Shown here piece after piece: positions 59,940 to 64,000 of a stretch of DNA of 64,000 nucleotides. The translations under genes and the position numbers were made by a program. The stretch comes from Lachnospiraceae bacterium (GTDB lineage Bacteria > Bacillota > Clostridia > Lachnospirales > Lachnospiraceae). Within the stretch, counting starts at the first letter, position 1. Each line of letters opens with the position of its first letter. The stretch lies in the NCBI GenBank assembly GCA_017469935.1, contig JAFUFL010000039.1:1-64000 (forward strand). The letters run 5' to 3'. The notes beneath the pieces are model-generated. The model saw only the letters and a program-made list of their open reading frames with translations. It did not search any database and was not told the origin of the DNA.

Positions 59940-62477
59940 TCAATCTATCTTCTCTTCACTTCCATCCAGAATCCCTGTTTTCTCAAGCACTTCCGTGACA
60001 TCGCTGACCGGGATAATTGTAAGCTTGTCCCTGACCTCCTGCGGCACTTCGTCCAGATCATCCTCGTTTTCCTTAGGGATAAATACTGTCTGAATACCTG
60101 CTCTCGAAGCCGCCATCAGCTTCTCGGGAAGTCCTCCGATCGGAGTGACTACGCCGCGAAGGGAAACTTCACCCGTCATGGCGATCGTCGGCGCCACCGC
60201 TCTGTCAGAAACAAGCGAGGCGAGAGCCGTCGTCATCGTGATACCTGCAGAAGGGCCATCCTTGGGCACTGCACCTTCCGGCACGTGAATGTGCAAGTCA
60301 TTTTCTTCGAAGAGGGAAGCCTTATCCGGGAACATCGACTTCACAAGGCTCACTGCAATCTGCACGGATTCCTTCATGACGTCGCCCAACTGTCCGGTAA
60401 CGGTGAATTTGCCGCTGCCCTTGGTAAACAAAGTCTCAATGAAAAGGATTTCTCCGCCTGCAGCGGTCCAGGCAAGTCCTGTCACAATGCCGGGTTTCTT
60501 TTCTGCCAGCACGCGGTCATGCCTGACCGGTTTCGCATCGAGCATCTCGCGCAAATCTTCTTCTTTCACGACGATGGGTTCCATCTTCACCACAGCTGTC
60601 TCAGTCAGAGGCGCCGTTACAGTCTCCGTCAACGGTTCAGCAGTAGTTCCGGCGCCAGTCGAATCGCCGCCAGCTGCACTGTCGGCCGCTGCTACGGCCC
60701 CCTGCTCAGCCGCCGAAGCCGTCTCCGAAGCCGCCTCCGCAACACCCGCCGCAGCAGCCCCGTCAGCCGCGCCCGCCGAAGCAACCGCCCCAGCCATCTT
60801 CGCCGCCTCCACCGCAGCCGCACCGAACCGCTTGGAGACCTCCACCGCCGCCGACCTGCACAGCGTATCCAGCCGCTTACGCAGTCCGCGCACGCCGGAT
60901 TCCATCGTGTAGTTGTCGATGATCTTGCGGATGATGTCGTCCGAGATCACGATCTGCTCCTCGGTCACGCCCATAGCCTTCATGGCCTTGGGAAGGAGGT
61001 GCCTGCGTGCGATCTGGAACTTGTCCGAAGCCGTGTATCCGTTGAAGCGGATCACTTCCATTCGGTTGAGCAGCGGCTCAGGGATCGTATCCACCGAGTT
61101 GGCCGTGCAGATGAACATGACGTTGCTGAGGTCATAAGGAACATTCATGTAATGATCCGTGAAAGTGCTGTTCTGCTCCGGATCAAGCACCTCGAGCAAA
61201 GCACTGGCCGGATCTCCGTTGTAGGAGACGCCCAGCTTGTCCACCTCGTCCAGCACCATGACCGGATTGGAGACGCCGCTCTTCTTGATGCCGTCCATGA
61301 TCCTGCCCGGCATAGCGCCGATGTAAGTTCTGCGGTGACCGCGAATATCTGCCTCGTCGCGCACGCCGCCCAGGCTCACGCGCACGTATTCTCTGTGAAG
61401 GGCTTTGGCGATACTTTGCCCGATGCTTGTCTTGCCGGTGCCCGGTGCGCCGACGAAGAGCAGGATCGAGCCCGCCTGTTCCTTCTTGAGGTTCATGACC
61501 GCGATCTGCTGGATGATGCGCTGCTTGACTTTGCCCAGTCCGAAGTGGTCCTCTTCGAGCACCGCTTCCGCCTCCGACAGGTCGATGTCCTGCTGCGGCT
61601 CCGTCTTCCAGGAAAGTCCCGTGACAAAATCCAGATAGTCGTAGAGCATTCCCGCTTCCGTCCCGCCGTTGTTCTCCTGTTTGAGCCGGTTCAGGACCTT
61701 GAGCGCCTCTCCTTTGGCGGTCTCGTTCATGCCCGCCTCTTCGATCTTGAGCTCGAACTTGCGGATGTCCGACACCTTCTCGGGGTGCATCTCGTCCAGC
61801 TCGCGCTGCAGAAGCTCCATCTGCTTCTTGATCGCGTTCTCCCTGTAGATCTTCTGGTAATCCTCCTGCTGCGCGCTGGCAGCCTTGGTGGTCACCTTGG
61901 AGACCTCCATGAACTCGTAGACCGCTTTCTCGAGAAGCTCAAACCGCTTCTTGTGACTGTCCTGTGCCAAAATATCGTATTTCTCCTCGGCACTCATCTT
62001 GAACCAGATGGACATGGCGACGGCCACTTCGTTGATCGAGTGGAACTGGTTGAGATAGCCCATGGCCTGTTCGCCCCACTCAAAGCCCTGCCAACTCTCC
62101 TTCAGGTCCTCCTTGAGGCGCTCAAAATGTGCCTTCTCCACACCTTCGTCCAGATCTTCGATCTCCTCACAGCGCGAGATCGTAAGCTCGATCGTGTGGT
62201 CCGGGTTGATCCCGATCGTGTCGAGATGGACCCTGCCCGTTGTGCGGATCTCCACATACCCTTCCGGGTTCACTTCGTTGACGTAGCCCGTCACGCCGAT
62301 GGGGAAGAAACTTTCCTCGGTCATATCCTTGCGGTGCTCCTCTTTTTTGCACGATAAGAGCACGACCCGGTCGTTGACCTGCGCGTAACGGCGCGCCAGG
62401 TGCCTGTACTGATCCGACTTCAGATAGACGTTGGCGTCCGGCACCAGCAAAAGATTGTATATAGGAATTACTACCAT
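59940..62477 (-). CDS. lon: ATP-dependent protease Lon (LonA)
   Basis: 845 residues. N-terminal LON substrate domain (1-205), coiled coil, AAA+ module with Walker A GAPGTGKTS (about 345-353) and sensor motifs (CTANSVDTIPEPLLNRM), then the serine-lysine protease domain with PKDGPSAG (Ser743) and GGLPEKLMAA (Lys786). It degrades misfolded and regulatory proteins. About 80 residues of Ala/Gly/Ser-rich low complexity (about 550-630) are inserted between AAA+ and protease domains, so it is longer than usual (about 770-810). The ATG at 62477 has AAGGAGG 13 bases upstream. A CIRCE box and a palindrome-flanked promoter lie upstream, pointing to heat-shock (HrcA) and TetR control. Confidence 0.95.
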   Translation of the reverse strand: MVVIPIYNLLLVPDANVYLKSDQYRHLARRYAQVNDRVVLLSCKKEEHRKDMTEESFFPIGVTGYVNEVNPEGYVEIRTTGRVHLDTIGINPDHTIELTISRCEEIEDLDEGVEKAHFERLKEDLKESWQGFEWGEQAMGYLNQFHSINEVAVAMSIWFKMSAEEKYDILAQDSHKKRFELLEKAVYEFMEVSKVTTKAASAQQEDYQKIYRENAIKKQMELLQRELDEMHPEKVSDIRKFELKIEEAGMNETAKGEALKVLNRLKQENNGGTEAGMLYDYLDFVTGLSWKTEPQQDIDLSEAEAVLEEDHFGLGKVKQRIIQQIAVMNLKKEQAGSILLFVGAPGTGKTSIGQSIAKALHREYVRVSLGGVRDEADIRGHRRTYIGAMPGRIMDGIKKSGVSNPVMVLDEVDKLGVSYNGDPASALLEVLDPEQNSTFTDHYMNVPYDLSNVMFICTANSVDTIPEPLLNRMEVIRFNGYTASDKFQIARRHLLPKAMKAMGVTEEQIVISDDIIRKIIDNYTMESGVRGLRKRLDTLCRSAAVEVSKRFGAAAVEAAKMAGAVASAGAADGAAAAGVAEAASETASAAEQGAVAAADSAAGGDSTGAGTTAEPLTETVTAPLTETAVVKMEPIVVKEEDLREMLDAKPVRHDRVLAEKKPGIVTGLAWTAAGGEILFIETLFTKGSGKFTVTGQLGDVMKESVQIAVSLVKSMFPDKASLFEENDLHIHVPEGAVPKDGPSAGITMTTALASLVSDRAVAPTIAMTGEVSLRGVVTPIGGLPEKLMAASRAGIQTVFIPKENEDDLDEVPQEVRDKLTIIPVSDVTEVLEKTGILDGSEEKID

Positions 62478-62502
62478 TTCTTACTTAAATCCTCCTTCGT
62501 TG

Positions 62503-62529
62503 TCAGCACTCTTTGCTGTCGAGTGCTAA
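62503..62529 (-). promoter_or_regulatory. CIRCE element (HrcA operator) before lon
   Basis: TCAGCACTC-N9-GAGTGCTAA, one mismatch from the consensus TTAGCACTC-N9-GAGTGCTAA. It lies 25-51 bases before the lon ATG, in the 5' leader, a usual place for HrcA repression. HrcA releases this site on heat shock (family knowledge). hrcA itself is not in the window. Confidence 0.9.
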
Positions 62530-62569
62530 TGTCAGGGTAAAAAATTTGGCTTCACCGGGAAGCCGTTCC

Positions 62570-62583
62570 TTGACACTTGTCAA
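62570..62583. promoter_or_regulatory. TTGACA-CT-TGTCAA palindrome, operator 1
   Basis: Perfect 6-2-6 inverted repeat. Its left arm is the -35 box of the plus-strand tetR promoter. It pairs with operator 2 (62615-62628), centres 45 bp apart. Confidence 0.7.
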
Positions 62584-62597
62584 TGTTTTGATATGAT
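62570..62597 (+). promoter_or_regulatory. Promoter of the tetR gene
   Basis: TTGACA (62570-62575), 16-base spacer, TATGAT (62592-62597). It lies 163 bases before the tetR start, and the dispersed repeat element at 62661-62727 lies in its leader. Confidence 0.75.
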
Positions 62598-62599
62598 AG

Positions 62600-62628
62600 A
62601 TAGTAGCATCGGCCTTGACAGTTGTCAA
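62600..62628 (-). promoter_or_regulatory. Promoter of lon
   Basis: Minus strand TTGACA (62623-62628), 17-base spacer, TACTAT (62600-62605): a near-consensus sigma-A promoter. The CIRCE box lies about 65 bases downstream in the leader. Its -35 box is inside operator 2. Confidence 0.8.
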
Positions 62629-62630
62629 GG
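62613..62630. promoter_or_regulatory. CCTTGACA-GT-TGTCAAGG palindrome, operator 2
   Basis: Perfect 8-2-8 inverted repeat whose core is the same TTGACA-NN-TGTCAA as operator 1. On the minus strand it carries the lon -35 box. Together the two sites place a TetR-family repressor across both promoters. Confidence 0.7.
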
Positions 62631-62660
62631 TTGTTCATATTCTTTTTATATTTTGCTCTT

Positions 62661-62727
62661 TTACCCGGGGCGCACAAGACGCACCCACAGTCCCGAACAC
62701 GAACCCTTTGGGACCCGGGGTACTGAA
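62661..62727. repeat. Dispersed repeat element, copy 2 (in the tetR leader)
   Basis: ACCCGGGGCGCACAAG ... CAGTCCCGAA ... TTTGGGA ... GGGTACTGAA: shares words and order with the reverse complement of the 25820-25902 element. Terminal inverted repeats are degraded here. It lies between the tetR promoter and the tetR start codon. Confidence 0.6.
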
Positions 62728-62760
62728 CAATTTCTTAATCTAACTGACAGAGGACCAACC

Positions 62761-63303
62761 ATGTACGAAGGATGCAACAAGACTGCCATCGCCTCTCAGG
62801 CCGCGATCGCCGAAGCGCTCATAGAATTAATGAAGGATAAGCCTTATTCCCGCATCAGCGTGAGCGAGATCTGCAAGCGCGCCGGCGTCTCCCGCCAGAC
62901 CTTCTACTCTCTCTTCGCCTCCAAGGACAATGTCATCTCCTTCATTCTCGAGCGAAAATACTGCTTCCGCCCGCAGGACCACGAGTGCTGCCACTCCTCC
63001 ATGACTCTGGAGGACATTTGCCGCGCCTACAGCCAATACATTACGGAGCGCAGGGATATGATCGTCCTTCTCGTCCGCAATGACATCCTCTACCTGCTGC
63101 AGGACAGCCTGTACAGTTCCTTCATCGACTGCGAAGATTATCTCCCCGGCTACCCCGCCCAGGACCGGGTCTATGCCGCCGATTTTCTTGCCGGGGGCCT
63201 GACGGGAATCGCGCGCAACTACGCACGCCCGGGCACGCTCACCTCGCAGCAGCACCTCGAGGAAATCCTTTACTCCCTTTTCAGCGGTTCTTTCTTTCGA
63301 TAA
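62761..63303 (+). CDS. TetR-family transcriptional regulator
   Basis: 180 residues from the ATG at 62761 (MYEGCNKTAIASQAAIAEAL), with AGAGGA upstream. The HTH is textbook (ISVSEICKRAGVSRQTFYSLFASKDNVI, about 32-59). The ligand domain carries a CFRPQDHECCH cluster (two adjacent Cys), which may hint at redox or metal sensing (inference). It is divergent from lon, with two TTGACA-NN-TGTCAA palindromes between them, and likely represses both its own gene and lon. The following gene is a YitT-type membrane protein, a likely second target. Confidence 0.9.
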   Translation: MYEGCNKTAIASQAAIAEALIELMKDKPYSRISVSEICKRAGVSRQTFYSLFASKDNVISFILERKYCFRPQDHECCHSSMTLEDICRAYSQYITERRDMIVLLVRNDILYLLQDSLYSSFIDCEDYLPGYPAQDRVYAADFLAGGLTGIARNYARPGTLTSQQHLEEILYSLFSGSFFR

Positions 63304-63340
63304 TATGTAATTTGCATCACACCGAACGCAGAATGCCTGA

Positions 63341-63395
63341 CGGTTTACATTGACGTGGGTGGCTGAACAGTTTACGATGACGCGGGGGCTGAATA
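63341..63395. repeat. Imperfect tandem repeat before the YitT-type gene
   Basis: Two units of about 27 bp (GTTTACATTGACGTGGGTGG and GTTTACGATGACGCGGGGG, each followed by CTGAA) precede a third partial unit (TTTTACATTA). They could be operator copies; TTTACA/TTGACG words inside may contribute promoter hexamers. Confidence 0.45.
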
Positions 63396-63421
63396 TTTTA
63401 CATTAAAGGAGATACTTTTTT

Positions 63422-64000
63422 ATGAACGCAACTATACAGATCGACCCTGTAAAAGACGGCAAAAGACTGCTCATGGTATGCATCGCGGCCTTTATCATGG
63501 CGCTGAACATCCGGACGCTCGTGCACACGGGCGGCCTGATCCCCGGCGGCGCCACGGGCATGACGATCCTGATCCAGCGGCTGGCAAAGCTCCTGCTCTC
63601 GGTCGACCTCCCCTATACGCCGGTCAACCTTCTTCTCAACGCGATCCCGGTCTATATCGGATTTCGCTTTATCGGGAAGAAGTTCACCCTGCTCTCCCTC
63701 GTCATGATCATGCTGTCCGGCTTTCTCACCGACCTGATTCCCGCCTACACGCTGACCCAGGACATTCTTTTGATCAGCATTTTCGGCGGCATCGTCAACG
63801 GCTTCGCAATCAGCCTGTGCCTTCGGGCGGACGCCACCAGCGGCGGCACGGATTTTATCGCGATCTACCTCTCGCAGATGCACGGCGTGGAGTCCTGGAA
63901 CCTGATCCTCGGATTCAATGCGGTGCTGCTCCTGATCGGCGGTTACTTTTTTGGCCCGGATAAGGCGCTCTACTCCATCATCTTCCAGTACGCGTCCACG
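63422..64000 (+). CDS. YitT/DUF161 family membrane protein (3' end outside window)
   Basis: 193 codons to the window edge, no stop seen. The ATG at 63422 is preceded by AAAGGAG. Several membrane helices (about 17-35, 48-68, 74-95, 100-125) and the family-typical LRADATSGGTDFIAIYLS segment after NGFAISLC. The cytoplasmic DUF2179 domain expected at the C-terminus lies beyond the window. Function of the family is unknown. It sits 118 bases after tetR in the same direction and may be co-regulated. Confidence 0.85.
   Translation, partial: MNATIQIDPVKDGKRLLMVCIAAFIMALNIRTLVHTGGLIPGGATGMTILIQRLAKLLLSVDLPYTPVNLLLNAIPVYIGFRFIGKKFTLLSLVMIMLSGFLTDLIPAYTLTQDILLISIFGGIVNGFAISLCLRADATSGGTDFIAIYLSQMHGVESWNLILGFNAVLLLIGGYFFGPDKALYSIIFQYAST

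Noticed and set aside
60285-62357. A 690-codon plus-strand frame opposite lon
   Set aside because: Antisense to a gene with full Lon motifs. No ribosome site and no domain.

Overview
The window reads as chromosomal DNA of a Gram-positive, low-motility-signature Clostridia member, most likely a Lachnospiraceae-type gut or oral anaerobe (inference). Reasons: AGGAGG-type ribosome binding sites before almost every gene, frequent TTG/GTG starts, a HrcA-type CIRCE box, lipobox lipoproteins, very large isopeptide-domain surface proteins, an LonA protease, a DapF-like racemase next to a polar amino acid transporter and a DUF6320/condensation-fold acyltransferase pair. No rRNA, tRNA, CRISPR array, transposase or phage gene was seen.

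Layout. (1) 1-24.0 kb: two giant, paralogous surface proteins in tandem on the minus strand. The left one (1-8851) runs off the window; the right one (9614-23998, about 4,790 residues) is complete. Both have a signal peptide, an acidic Ala/Glu linker, a related N-terminal domain, and a long stalk of FctA/Spy0128-like pilin isopeptide repeats (11 copies visible in the first, 14 in the second). They also share an 18-bp upstream motif. A divergent AraC-family regulator (24258) follows. (2) 25-38 kb: mostly small single genes for envelope and housekeeping work: two NUDIX enzymes elsewhere and one here, a C39-like putative cysteine peptidase with an SH3/3D cell-wall protein, MscS, a soluble hybrid histidine kinase, a secreted transglutaminase-like protein, a phasin-like protein, a VanY-type carboxypeptidase and a PRTase-like protein. 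(3) 37.9-41.4 kb: an amino acid ABC transporter operon ending in a DapF-fold epimerase/racemase, with a clear promoter and a direct-repeat operator. (4) 41.4-48.3 kb: a membrane Ser/Thr kinase and a 1,681-residue membrane protein full of Ig-like D-x-A-G-N repeats, probably one operon. (5) 48.8-55 kb: an esterase/DUF6320/acyltransferase operon, an ADP-ribose-pyrophosphatase-like NUDIX enzyme and a HelD-type helicase. (6) 55.3-58.9 kb: a truncated MocR-type regulator that ends inside a long palindromic repeat, followed by a DUF2828/vWA gene bracketed by copies of that repeat. (7) 58.9-64 kb: argC, lon, a divergent TetR regulator and the start of a YitT-type membrane protein.

How the parts work together. 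The lon/tetR intergenic region is unusually readable: divergent promoters, each with its -35 box inside a TTGACA-NN-TGTCAA palindrome, plus a CIRCE box before lon. This suggests that Lon is under both HrcA and the neighbouring TetR regulator. The transporter/racemase operon suggests uptake followed by stereochemical conversion of an amino acid. The giant adhesins and the large Ig-like protein suggest a strongly host- or matrix-attached lifestyle. All functional assignments are from motifs read by eye; no database search was run.
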